From contig NZ_JABAIA010000003.1 in assembly GCF_012641275.1 (NCBI RefSeq), positions 682,001 to 746,000 on the forward strand: a DNA stretch of 64,000 nucleotides, given 5' to 3'. The translations under genes and the position numbers were made by a program. The DNA comes from Chitinophaga varians. GTDB taxonomy: Bacteria > Bacteroidota > Bacteroidia > Chitinophagales > Chitinophagaceae. This document shows positions 8,852 through 16,856 of the stretch, one piece after another; position 1 is the first letter of the stretch; the number at the start of each line of letters is the position of its first letter. The notes under the pieces are model-generated. The model was not told the DNA's origin. It saw nothing but the letters and a program-made list of their open reading frames with translations, and did not search any database.

Positions 8852-9475
8852 ATGGACCACATTGCGCAAATAAAACAGTTAAGGGAGCAGGTGCCTGTCG
8901 GCCTGCGCCACGCGGGGATTTTACTGGAAAAGACCGGCGGTGATATCATAACTGCCAAACAATTGTTTATACAGGAAATACAGGCGGTGGCGCTGAGCAA
9001 AACAAATGCTCCGGCGGAAATTGTGTTGCCCCTGCTGGAGCGGCACCAGTATGATATACCAAGGACATTGGCTGCTTTAGAGGAAGTGTTGTATTCGATA
9101 ACAGAGAGGGCGCTACGAAAAATCAAGCGTAATCATGAGGCAGCTATCGACAAGGTGGCGACCATCATTGAAATAGCCACACCATTGCAACGGAACTTCT
9201 GGTTGCCACTGGACACCATGAAGCTGCCGAATGTGTACCAGCAGACTTTTATGACCATCCATGAATGGCTCTCGTATGAAGCCTACGAAGATTTTGACTA
9301 CGCGCTGTATTTTTACCGGGAACTGGTGAGCAATACCATCCGGGATACGCTGGCATGCCCTGAAGTGGCCGCTGCCATCCGGGATGGGGATAAAGACGCT
9401 TTCCGCCGTCACCGTGCAACGCTGATCGAACAACTATACAACCTGGTAGTAAACAACATCAGCCATTTTCCGTGA
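8852..9475 (+). CDS. Hypothetical protein with an N-terminal EF-Ts/UBA-like module
   Basis: A 207-residue protein of unknown function. Its first 40 residues (IKQLREQVPVGLRHAGILLE, then KTGGDIITAKQLF) resemble the UBA-like three-helix module at the N-terminus of elongation factor Ts, which has the pattern IKxLRExTxxGxxxxxxxLxxxxGDxxxA. The remainder is predicted helical with many aromatic and acidic residues (YEAYEDFDYALYFYREL) and shows no motif I know. The last 17 bases overlap the 3' end of the convergent sigma factor gene. A soluble cytoplasmic protein is likely; a link to ribosomes is only suggested by the module. Confidence 0.6.
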   Translation: MDHIAQIKQLREQVPVGLRHAGILLEKTGGDIITAKQLFIQEIQAVALSKTNAPAEIVLPLLERHQYDIPRTLAALEEVLYSITERALRKIKRNHEAAIDKVATIIEIATPLQRNFWLPLDTMKLPNVYQQTFMTIHEWLSYEAYEDFDYALYFYRELVSNTIRDTLACPEVAAAIRDGDKDAFRRHRATLIEQLYNLVVNNISHFP

Positions 9476-10694
9476 GCTGTTGTATTTTTTGAGAAATGAT
9501 TTTTTTATCGGCAGATGAATGACTTAAGGCCAGGGCTTTTTCCAATGCGCTGTGCGCTAAACTATTGTCGATGCCGGTATACAATTCCCCTAGTAACAGA
9601 TGGTACTGATAATGGTCGTTAAGTGACAGTTTCTTCGCTTCCTGTAAGGCCGCTTCCTTGCTGTTGGCCCTGGAAAGGGCGTAGGTCCTGTTAAGGGCGG
9701 CAATGGGAGAGTACTCTACTGTCAACAGGTGGTTATATAGTTGCAGGATATTTTCCCACTTCTCCGGCGTGTTGGTCTTAATGGTATGCCAGTACGCAAT
9801 GCCTGCTTCAAAATGGTACTTGGAAGCGGTATTGCCTTCAGAGGCTTTGTTCAGAAAAAACTGTCCCTGTCGGATCAGGTCTTCGTCCCACAGACTGGTG
9901 TCCTGGTCATCATATAAAATAGTTTCCCCGCTGTCGTCAGTACGGGCTTCGAACCGCGATGCCTGAAAGCTCATCAGGGCAATGAGGGCGTTGACGGCCG
10001 GGGTGTTGGTGGCTTCGTTTTCTGTCAGTAAAAAGGTGAGCCGCATGGCTTCGAGGCACAGGTCTTTGCGCAGCGAATGGTCATGGCTGGCGGAGAAATA
10101 ACCTTCGTTGAACAGCAGGTACAGCGTGCGCAACACTGCTTCCAGGCGGCCGGGGATCTGCGAGGCTTCCGGGAACGCGATGGCTATATTCTCTTCACGC
10201 AGTTTCTCTCTGGCCCGCAGCAACCGTTTGTTGATAGTATCTTTACCGGTGAGAAAAGCGTCGGCGATTTCTTCAATGCCAAAGCCGCACAATACCCGCA
10301 GGGCCAGCCCTATCTGCGATTCCAGGGAAATGGCGGGATGACAGACGGCAAACATCATCTGCAACTGGCTATCCTTAATGTTCTGAGCAGAAAGGTCTAT
10401 TTCCGGCACTTCGCTGGTAACAGCCTGGCTTAACTGCACGGATACTTTTTGCTGGAACACGGCACGGTGTTTCAGGTGGTTTTTCGCTTTGTTCTTGGCC
10501 ACGGTGTACAACCAGGCCGCCGGGTTTTCCGGCAGGCCTTTCAGGCCCCATAGTTCAGAGGCGGACAGAAAGGTTTCGCTGGCAATATCTTCAGCTATGT
10601 CCAGATGTTCAAATCCCAGCAGCTTGCACAATACCGCCGTAATCTTGCTGTATTCGGTCCTGAACAAATGGGGGAGCAGTTCTTTTTCTTCCAT
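9459..10694 (-). CDS. ECF-type RNA polymerase sigma factor with TPR-like C-terminal extension (ECF42 type)
   Basis: A 411-residue extracytoplasmic-function sigma factor. Sigma-2 lies around residues 10-75 (EDIASETFLSA, then NPAAWLYTVAKNKAKNHL) and sigma-4 around 115-165 with the helix-turn-helix GIEEIADAFLTGKDTINKRL. The rest is the long extension with EAVLRTLYLLFNEGYFSAS and TPR-like helices typical of the ECF42 group. That group has no anti-sigma factor; the extension is thought to control activity, and members sit next to DGPF/YCII proteins. That partner is encoded directly upstream. The 106-bp gap between them holds a palindromic repeat. Confidence 0.9.
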   Translation of the reverse strand: MEEKELLPHLFRTEYSKITAVLCKLLGFEHLDIAEDIASETFLSASELWGLKGLPENPAAWLYTVAKNKAKNHLKHRAVFQQKVSVQLSQAVTSEVPEIDLSAQNIKDSQLQMMFAVCHPAISLESQIGLALRVLCGFGIEEIADAFLTGKDTINKRLLRAREKLREENIAIAFPEASQIPGRLEAVLRTLYLLFNEGYFSASHDHSLRKDLCLEAMRLTFLLTENEATNTPAVNALIALMSFQASRFEARTDDSGETILYDDQDTSLWDEDLIRQGQFFLNKASEGNTASKYHFEAGIAYWHTIKTNTPEKWENILQLYNHLLTVEYSPIAALNRTYALSRANSKEAALQEAKKLSLNDHYQYHLLLGELYTGIDNSLAHSALEKALALSHSSADKKIISQKIQQLTENG

Positions 10695-10705
10695 AATTAA
10701 AATGC

Positions 10706-10804
10706 AAATTACGAATTGAAGGCTTACTTATAACAAGGTTAATAAGCAACCTCTCCATAAGTAAACTCTCAATTCGTAATTTGTAATTTGTAATTCGTAA
10801 TTAC
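10706..10804. repeat. Palindromic ATTACGA-type repeat, copy A
   Basis: A 14-bp perfect terminal inverted repeat (AAATTACGAATTGA at 10706-10719, complement at 10769-10782) encloses nested inverted arms TTACTTAT/ATAAGTAA (10724-10731, 10757-10764) and AGGTT/AACCT. The outer part continues with further AATTCGTAATT units to 10804. The whole element could fold into one long hairpin. It is related, in inverted orientation, to copy B at 11729, and it lies inside the DGPF-sigma operon, touching the stop codon of the DGPF gene. Confidence 0.75.
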
Positions 10805-11142
10805 AACACGCTGATTTCCCTGATTTCCACGTTGCCGCCAACTGCCAGTATAGGACATCCTTTGGCCAGTTCAGCTGCTTCTTCGATGGAATTAGCCTGT
10901 ATGACGGTATAGCCGCCCAGTGTTTCTTTGATTTCGGTGAAAGGTCCGTCGGTCACCACGTTATTAGGTCTGATTACTTTGCCGGTCTGTTCGAGACGGT
11001 TGCCACGGTCTGCCAGTTTGTTCTGTGCTGCAATGCCGCCGATCCAGTCCATCCATTTTTTGGTGTTAGCCTGCATTTCTTCAGGTGAACGTTGGGCTGC
11101 CTGTGTAGTGTCTGCTCTGTAGAGAAATAAGAAATTTTTCAT
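10801..11142 (-). CDS. YCII-related DGPF-domain protein
   Basis: A 113-residue single-domain protein of the YCII/DGPF family (ferredoxin-like alpha-beta fold), with the signature VTDGPFTEIKETLGGY near residues 70-85. DGPF proteins are the regular neighbours of ECF42 sigma factors, where they are thought to act in the response those factors control; their reaction is not established. It is first in the operon, upstream of the sigma factor. Its stop codon lies within the palindromic repeat that fills the intergenic gap. Confidence 0.88.
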   Translation of the reverse strand: MKNFLFLYRADTTQAAQRSPEEMQANTKKWMDWIGGIAAQNKLADRGNRLEQTGKVIRPNNVVTDGPFTEIKETLGGYTVIQANSIEEAAELAKGCPILAVGGNVEIREISVL

Positions 11143-11274
11143 GGCCTTAAATTTAGATGTTTATATCCTAATAACAACCATGCTTCCGTGAATAAGACAT
11201 CTTCCCGCCGGTTTTTTTAAAATTATTGTAAGATATTTTAAATCAATATCTTAAGAAGATGATAAAGCAGACTT

Positions 11275-11640
11275 TTAAAAGCTGAATTGATGAATACTGA
11301 GCCCATTGCGGTCAGGGTCCTGCAGAAAAAAAACTTTCCCGAAAGCAGATTCCCGGATGTCTGAAACAATGATCCCTTCCTGATGCAGCCGTTCCCTTTC
11401 ACAGACAATATTCTCTGTTTCCAGTACCAGGCCCTGTAAAGTGCCGGCATGCATATGGCTGTAAGGCCATTGCCGCACCAGCGAAATGGTGGTGACCTGG
11501 TTGCTGAAGCCCAGCTGTATCCACATGTCGCCGTTGGGCATCAGTACTTCTGCCAGCAACTCGAAGCCCAGTAACAGGTAAAAGTCTTTGGACAGCTGTT
11601 GATCGGTAACGGGTACAGAAATATTCTCAATAGCTTTCAT
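11275..11640 (-). CDS. VOC (glyoxalase/bleomycin-resistance fold) family protein
   Basis: A 121-residue protein with two beta-alpha-beta-beta-beta modules of the vicinal-oxygen-chelate fold: VPVTDQQLSKDFYLLLGFEL at the start and FGKVFFLQDPDRNGLSIHQF at the end, the latter holding the usual DPDGN-like strand. The ATG at 11640 begins directly at the first beta strand; an in-frame start 63 bases upstream would add an unrelated extension. Substrate unknown. No partner gene is visible. Confidence 0.8.
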   Translation of the reverse strand: MKAIENISVPVTDQQLSKDFYLLLGFELLAEVLMPNGDMWIQLGFSNQVTTISLVRQWPYSHMHAGTLQGLVLETENIVCERERLHQEGIIVSDIRESAFGKVFFLQDPDRNGLSIHQFSF

Positions 11641-11728
11641 GAAAAGGCAAATTGCTGCAAAGGTAGCCCTGTAAAGGTAATTGGCAGGGGAGGCCAGCGA
11701 CAATCGCCAAGGGGTATTCCGACAAAAA

Positions 11729-11836
11729 ATTACGAATTACGAATTACGAATTACGAATTACGAATTACGAGCATGCTTAATAACCTTGCCATATGAGGAG
11801 CCTCAATTCGTAATTCGTAATTCGTAATTTGTAATT
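11729..11836. repeat. Palindromic ATTACGA-type repeat, copy B
   Basis: Six tandem AATTACG units (11729-11770), a core with TGCTTAATAACCTTG (11774-11788), then inverted units AATTCGTAATTCGTAATT to 11836. The core and right arm align with the reverse complement of copy A (TGCTTATTAACCTTG there). The right arm forms the last 11 or so codons (ITNYELRITN) and stop of the hydrolase gene that overlaps it. Confidence 0.75.
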
Positions 11837-13152
11837 GACAAACCGTCACCATAACGCTTTTTAATCTGCCGGGTCAATATCCAGTCACGCAGCAGGTCAA
11901 AGTAACCGGCTGATTGCCTTAGCAGCACAGGGCCATCGGGACTGTCCCTGACATCGATGATGCCGTGGTCCGCATTGGGGAAAATCACAACATCGATATT
12001 TTTGCGGGTGGCGGTGGCGTCTTTTAATGCGGCAATGGTACCGGCGTTGGGCGCTTCAGTATCTTTTCCGGCGATCACCCATAACATAGGTACATTGACA
12101 CGACGGAAAGGTGGCAGCGGATCATAATCCAGCTGGATGTCTGTCGGGAAGGTCTGTTTCAGGCTGTCCAGCTGTGCCCGGCTCAGGTTGAGGATGGGAC
12201 CGGTGTAGTCTCCCTGTAACGAGGCAAACCAGGGCTCTTGTTTATACTTTGCCTTGAGGGCGTCCAGTTCAGCGAACCCGCCACTAAACCCGGTACGGAA
12301 AACCTGGTCGGTGGCAGCTACCACCTGCATCGCTTTGGCAATGTCTTCGTCGCTGTAATGTCCGTTTTTCAAATCGTGTAGCACCTCCTGGCGGTTCTCT
12401 TCTTTGGGTGCGATGAGCAGACTGTAACTGGCGACAACAAAATCTACCGGCGTAAGGGTAGCAGTAAGCGGCACCACCCATCCGCCCTGGCTTTCGCCCA
12501 TCAGGCCAGTAGGCAGACCTTTCACCGCGGCCTGTGCTTTTACCGCCTTTACGACGGCCACCATGTCGGCGGCCAGCAGTTCAAAATTGGCGCTCAGCTG
12601 ACCGGTAGATCTGCCGGTGCCCCTTTTGTCATATACAAATACGGCAATATCGCCCAGTGGCAGGATATATTGTTTATAGTTATTGTATACTGCCGATGAA
12701 CCACCGGAACCGTCATGCAGTATCACTACCGCCCTGGGCTTATGGTTGACAGGAAGGTAAAGTTCCCCGTAAACAGAAGCCCCTTTCACAGGGATATGCA
12801 TGGGGATAACGGGGAAGGGTATACGCTTTCCGGTATACGTTTTCCCGTCCTGTTTAAAAACAAGCGAACCGCTGGCACAGCCCCCAAAATACGCGAAGAC
12901 GTTTGGGGCCTTTGCATTGGCCCAGCCGGGACCGGAAAGATAGCTGCTGTCGGCCTGCAAAAAGAGGCGGCCGGTAGTGCCGTCCAGCCGGCGGTACCGA
13001 AGATCGTTGTCCTGTGACGGACTTATCACCAGCTGGCTGCCATCGCTCAGCGCATAGGCGCCGTTGCGGCAGTTGGAGTAACTTTCGGTTTGGGCGGTGG
13101 CGGTGCTGGTGATCAGCACAGCGGTGAACAGCGATAGAAGATATGTTTTCAT
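11803..13152 (-). CDS. Secreted alpha/beta hydrolase (S9/S15-like)
   Basis: A 449-residue exported hydrolase. Residues 1-20 are a signal peptide (MKTYLLSLFTAVLITSTATA). An N-terminal beta-rich region of about 120 residues precedes an alpha/beta-hydrolase domain: oxyanion region VILHDGSGGSS, nucleophile elbow GLMGESQGGW (Ser), acid loop WVIAGKDTEAP and catalytic His in FPNADHGI. This layout occurs in Bacteroidota esterases and acyl-peptidase-like enzymes; the substrate is not evident. The final residues SITNYELRITN are encoded by the palindromic repeat, so the original C-terminus was probably slightly shorter or different. Confidence 0.85.
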   Translation of the reverse strand: MKTYLLSLFTAVLITSTATAQTESYSNCRNGAYALSDGSQLVISPSQDNDLRYRRLDGTTGRLFLQADSSYLSGPGWANAKAPNVFAYFGGCASGSLVFKQDGKTYTGKRIPFPVIPMHIPVKGASVYGELYLPVNHKPRAVVILHDGSGGSSAVYNNYKQYILPLGDIAVFVYDKRGTGRSTGQLSANFELLAADMVAVVKAVKAQAAVKGLPTGLMGESQGGWVVPLTATLTPVDFVVASYSLLIAPKEENRQEVLHDLKNGHYSDEDIAKAMQVVAATDQVFRTGFSGGFAELDALKAKYKQEPWFASLQGDYTGPILNLSRAQLDSLKQTFPTDIQLDYDPLPPFRRVNVPMLWVIAGKDTEAPNAGTIAALKDATATRKNIDVVIFPNADHGIIDVRDSPDGPVLLRQSAGYFDLLRDWILTRQIKKRYGDGLSITNYELRITN

Positions 13153-13169
13153 ATATCGGCAGATAGTGA

Positions 13170-13679
13170 TTAAAGGGCCAGTTCAAATGTAGCAAAACCC
13201 CCGTCTTTATAATGGGCAGGCAGGCCTTCCGGATTAGGAATCTCTACTACGCCCAGGTAAGTGAAGCCGCAGCTCACATAATAGTTGTTCAGTTTCTCAT
13301 TACCGGCGCCGGTGTCCAGCCGCAGGTACTGCCGGCCATGCTCCCGTCCGTACTGCTTCGCCCACGCTACGATTTGCTTCACAAATCCCCGGCCCCGGTA
13401 TTCCGGGTGAGTGGCGATACGGTGAAGGTACAGAGAAGGCTCATGGTCCTTGTCGCCCCATATCAACGGATCATTGAAGGTGGTAACAAACACGCAGACC
13501 GTCTTGTTGTCGGTTACCAGTTTCCATTGCCGCTTTTCGTTGATTTCCTTTGTTACCACTGACCGCTCAAATCCTTTCCAGTAACGGCCTGCTCCCTGTT
13601 GCCGCTGGTAATTGGTACCTTCTTCGTAAAGGTAAAAGATATCGTCTATGTCTGTAAGCGTACTGTTGATTATTTCCAT
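13170..13679 (-). CDS. GNAT family N-acetyltransferase
   Basis: A 169-residue GCN5-type acetyltransferase. The acetyl-CoA-binding motif A is visible as LHRIATHPEYRGRGFVKQIV (R/Q-x-x-G-x-G/A equivalent RGRGF), followed by motif B LRLDTGAGNEKLNNYYVSCG. It ends 17 bp before the hydrolase start on the same strand, so the two may be co-transcribed, and it diverges from the MocR regulator. MocR proteins often control a divergent neighbour, so this gene is a candidate target. Substrate unknown. Confidence 0.85.
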   Translation of the reverse strand: MEIINSTLTDIDDIFYLYEEGTNYQRQQGAGRYWKGFERSVVTKEINEKRQWKLVTDNKTVCVFVTTFNDPLIWGDKDHEPSLYLHRIATHPEYRGRGFVKQIVAWAKQYGREHGRQYLRLDTGAGNEKLNNYYVSCGFTYLGVVEIPNPEGLPAHYKDGGFATFELAL

Positions 13680-13704
13680 GCCACAATTATTTCTCCAAAA
13701 TTAT

Positions 13705-13759
13705 TTACTTTGCAAGTACTGTAACAGATACAGAGTCCATATATTTTACTGTAACAGAT
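13705..13759 (+). promoter_or_regulatory. Promoter element and duplicated palindromic operator before the MocR gene
   Basis: TTACTTTG (13705-13712) resembles the -7 element. Downstream are two identical copies of TACTGTAACAGAT, at 13717-13729 and 13747-13759, 30 bp apart (about three helical turns). Each contains the palindrome CTGTAACAG. The second copy overlaps the ATG at 13758. Direct repeats at this position fit self-repression by the adjacent MocR/GntR protein. Confidence 0.55.
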
Positions 13760-15191
13760 GAAAGATTTCCATTACATCGAGATAGCCAACAGGATAGAGG
13801 CCATGATCAACAATGACACCTATCCGTTGGGAGAGAAACTGCCCTCTCTGCGCGCGGTCAGTGAACATTTTAACGTTAGTGTGGGCACCTCCCTGAAAGC
13901 CTATTCGTTGCTGATAGACAAAGGCCTGCTGGCATCCAGGGAAAAATCAGGGTATGTGCCGCTGCGCAAATCCGTGGGGCATACAGCGCAGCCGGTGGCC
14001 ACCTCGGCGGCACCGGCCATCCGTGAGGTGAGCGTAAGCCGCATCATCAGCAAAATGCCTGTCGATGCCGGGCCACATCCTCCCGGTTTTATCTCTTTTT
14101 TTAATGCGTCGCTGGAAACGCACATGGTGCCGTTTAATGCTGTGCGGCGCAGCCTGCAGAAGGCTTCCCGCGATCTCACGGGCGCGCACCTGCAATACGA
14201 GTCTACCATGGGCAACCTCCTGCTGCGGGAACAGATTGCACGCCTCTCTTTTTACTGGAACGGCAGCCTCTCTGCCAACGACATACTGGTGACCAACGGC
14301 ACCCTCGAAGCACTTAGCCTCAGCCTGCGCGCAGTAACCAGTCCCGGTGACGCGGTGGTAGTGGAATCACCCTGTTACTACGGCATCCTGCAATGCCTCG
14401 AACAACTGAAGCTAAAGGTAATAGAGCTGCCCTGTGACGCAGAGGGAGGCATCGATATCCGGCAACTGGAAAAAATCGTGGACACCTATGACATCGCAGC
14501 CTGCCTCTTCATATCCAATTTCAATAACCCCAACGGGGTCGTGTTATCTGACGAAAAGAAAAAATGGATTGCTGAACTGGCCTGGAAACGCCAGCTGCCC
14601 GTGATTGAAGACGATGTGTACGGAGAACTGTATTTTGGCCCCTCCAGGCCTACCACCATCAAAACCTACGACAAACACGGCTGGGTGATGTTATGTGCTT
14701 CCTTCTCTAAAACAGTGGCGTCAGGCTTCCGTATCGGCTGGTGCGCACCAGGACGCTTCATAGAGAAAGTGGCACAGCTGAAAGCGACCACCAATGTGGC
14801 CACCGCCTCCGTGCTGCAACTCTCCCTGGCAGACCTCCTGACCAGCGGCACCTATCAGCGGCATCTCCGCAAACTGAGGCCCATGCTGCATAAACAAGTG
14901 CTGCTCACCACCCAGTACATTGAACAATACTTCCCATCCGGCATAAGGATCAGCCAGCCCGATGGCGGCATGGTGCTATGGGTGGAATTACCCAAACAGG
15001 TGGATGCCCTGAAACTACAGAAGCTCGCATTGGAACATCATATCAATATCGCACCCGGACCGCTCTTTTCCAGTACGGGCGGCTATCGCAACTATATCCG
15101 CATCAGCTGCAATAAACACTGGAACAGACAAGTGGAACAAGCCATTCGTAAACTGGGCAACCTCATCAAAAACACGTGGTCCCAGGGCTGA
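13758..15191 (+). CDS. MocR-type regulator: GntR winged helix fused to a PLP aminotransferase fold
   Basis: A 477-residue chimera. Residues 1-75 form a GntR winged helix (IEAMINNDTYPLGEKLPSLR, then FNVSVGTSLKAY), and about 110-470 a fold-type I aminotransferase domain with the PLP lysine in CASFSKTVASGFRIGW. Such proteins are transcription factors that sense PLP or an amino compound rather than free enzymes. The gene diverges from a GNAT gene. The final Ser-Gln-Gly and the TGA stop are supplied by the left end of the repeat array that follows. A related but distinct MocR gene is at 56741. Confidence 0.92.
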   Translation: MKDFHYIEIANRIEAMINNDTYPLGEKLPSLRAVSEHFNVSVGTSLKAYSLLIDKGLLASREKSGYVPLRKSVGHTAQPVATSAAPAIREVSVSRIISKMPVDAGPHPPGFISFFNASLETHMVPFNAVRRSLQKASRDLTGAHLQYESTMGNLLLREQIARLSFYWNGSLSANDILVTNGTLEALSLSLRAVTSPGDAVVVESPCYYGILQCLEQLKLKVIELPCDAEGGIDIRQLEKIVDTYDIAACLFISNFNNPNGVVLSDEKKKWIAELAWKRQLPVIEDDVYGELYFGPSRPTTIKTYDKHGWVMLCASFSKTVASGFRIGWCAPGRFIEKVAQLKATTNVATASVLQLSLADLLTSGTYQRHLRKLRPMLHKQVLLTTQYIEQYFPSGIRISQPDGGMVLWVELPKQVDALKLQKLALEHHINIAPGPLFSSTGGYRNYIRISCNKHWNRQVEQAIRKLGNLIKNTWSQG

Positions 15192-15750
15192 AGCCCTGGG
15201 CTACGTTTTGTTTTCTGGGGCCATTAGCATTTTCATGTGTTCGTTGTGGTAATGTAGACACTGGGCTTCAATATTGAACCAGGTCCCCGAACGAATTTGA
15301 ACAACATCATAGCCCAGGGCTGAAGCCCTGGGAAAAATGGATTCAGTCTTCCATATCCGGCTTCCCCTCAAAACAGCTCTAAAACAAAACGTAGCCCAGG
15401 GCTTCAGCCCCTGTGAACAAATGGATTAATGCTTCCATATCCGGCTGCTCTTCAAAACAGCTCTAAAACAAAACGTAGCCCAGGGCTTCAGCCCCTGGGA
15501 ACAAATGGATTAATGCTTCCATATCCGGCTGCTCTTCAAAACAGCTCTAAAACAAAACGTAGCCCAGGGCTTCAGCCCCTGTGAACAAATGGATTAATGC
15601 TTCTATATCCGGCTGCTCTTCAAAACAGCTCTAAAACAAAACGTAGCCCAGGGCTTCAGCCCCTGTGAACAAATGGATTAATGCTTCCATATCCGGCTGC
15701 TCTTTAAAACAGCTCTAAAACAAAACGTAGCCCAGGGCTTCAGCCCTGGG
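15181..15750. repeat. REP-like palindrome array with 84-bp tandem units, bounded by a perfect 34-bp inverted repeat
   Basis: The core is the hairpin CCCAGGGCTTCAGCCCTGGG. A left copy (15181-15214) is the exact reverse complement of the right copy (15717-15750), including the GCTACGTTTTGTTTT flank. Between them, after a unique stretch of about 95 bp, units start at 15311, 15393, 15477, 15561, 15645 and 15729; spacing is 82 then 84 bp. Internal copies carry an extra C in one arm. This fills the 630-bp gap between the MocR and GlxA-type genes; nothing in it looks coding. Confidence 0.9.
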
Positions 15751-15821
15751 AAATGATTGCGATAAATATTTTATCTTGTGACAGATTGAGAAACCTGCAA
15801 ACGTTATAACGCTGTCGCCTT

Positions 15822-16802
15822 ATGAAACATGTATCTATTGTGATTCCACTCGGTGCCGCCATGACCGGTATTGAAGTTGCCCGCCATGTTTTTACAGAAG
15901 TGAATGATTTCCTCATTAATGAAGGCCGTGAGCCGCTGTTTAAGGTGCAGCTGGTGGGTGCCTGGCGCGCTATTCAGCTGAACAATGGATTGTTTACCAT
16001 CCAAACAGATGCTGTTGTGCAGGAGCTGCATAAAACAGACCTGATCATTATTCCGGCGTTACATAAAAATGTGGAGGAAAATGTAGCGAGAAACGGTGAG
16101 CTGGTGGATTGGATACGTGTACAATATGAAAAGGGGGCTGAAGTGGCGAGCCTTTGTATCGGTGCTTTCCTGTTGGCGCAGACAGGCCTGCTGATCGGTA
16201 AAAAATGTACCACGCATTGGAAAGCGGCTGATTTGTTCCGCGATATGTTCCCTGATGTGCATCTGGTTAAAGAAAAAGTGATCACTGACGAAAACGGTAT
16301 TTATTCCAGTGGCGGGGGCCTTTCGTTGGTGAATCTGCTCGTGTACCTGGTAGAGAAATATGCCGGTCGTGAAGCGGCTATTTATAGCGCCAAGTTTTTT
16401 CAGGTGGATTTGGAACGGTCTGCCCAGTTGCCTTTCATTATCTTCCAGGCGCAGAAGGAACATGATGATGAACCGGTGAAACAGGCGCAGGAATTTATCG
16501 AGAATAATTTCCGGGAGAAGATAAGGGTGGACGAGCTGGCGGAGATGCTGGCCATCGGCCGCAGGAGCCTGGAGCGCCGCTTCAAAAAAGCGACGGCCAA
16601 TACCATGAATGAATATATCCAGCGGGTGAAAATAGAGGCCGCCAAAAAACACCTGGAGGCTGGCGATCGCAAAATCAATGATATCATGTCCGAAGTAGGA
16701 TATTCGGATACCAAGACTTTCCGCAACTCTTTTAAACTGGTAACGGGCCTGTTGCCGCATGAATACCGCAACCGCTATAATAAAAAGATGGCGGAGATAT
16801 AA
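15822..16802 (+). CDS. GlxA family transcriptional regulator (DJ-1/PfpI domain plus AraC HTH)
   Basis: A 326-residue regulator. Residues 1-190 form a class I glutamine-amidotransferase-like (DJ-1/PfpI) domain with the nucleophile-elbow region EVASLCIGAFLLAQTGLL, and residues 215-320 an AraC DNA-binding domain (IRVDELAEMLAIGRRSLERR, then SDTKTFRNSFKLVTGLLPHEYRNRY). Cys is present at the elbow (SLCIG). The gene at 62773 encodes a full-length relative (325 residues) in which this position reads SLGSG. The target is unknown; the next gene, a phosphoesterase, starts 54 bp downstream in the same direction. Confidence 0.9.
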   Translation: MKHVSIVIPLGAAMTGIEVARHVFTEVNDFLINEGREPLFKVQLVGAWRAIQLNNGLFTIQTDAVVQELHKTDLIIIPALHKNVEENVARNGELVDWIRVQYEKGAEVASLCIGAFLLAQTGLLIGKKCTTHWKAADLFRDMFPDVHLVKEKVITDENGIYSSGGGLSLVNLLVYLVEKYAGREAAIYSAKFFQVDLERSAQLPFIIFQAQKEHDDEPVKQAQEFIENNFREKIRVDELAEMLAIGRRSLERRFKKATANTMNEYIQRVKIEAAKKHLEAGDRKINDIMSEVGYSDTKTFRNSFKLVTGLLPHEYRNRYNKKMAEI

Positions 16803-16856
16803 ACGTATAGCCGGTACCGTATTTTAGTTATATATTCGGGAGATAAACATGCTCTC

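Noticed and set aside
11599..11796. Short frame encoding repeated NYELRIT peptides
   Set aside because: It is a translation of the ATTACGA tandem repeat, not a gene.
15311..15750. Regular repeats suggesting a CRISPR array
   Set aside because: The whole 84-bp unit is repeated, including the would-be spacers, and no cas genes are nearby. It is a tandem REP-like array.
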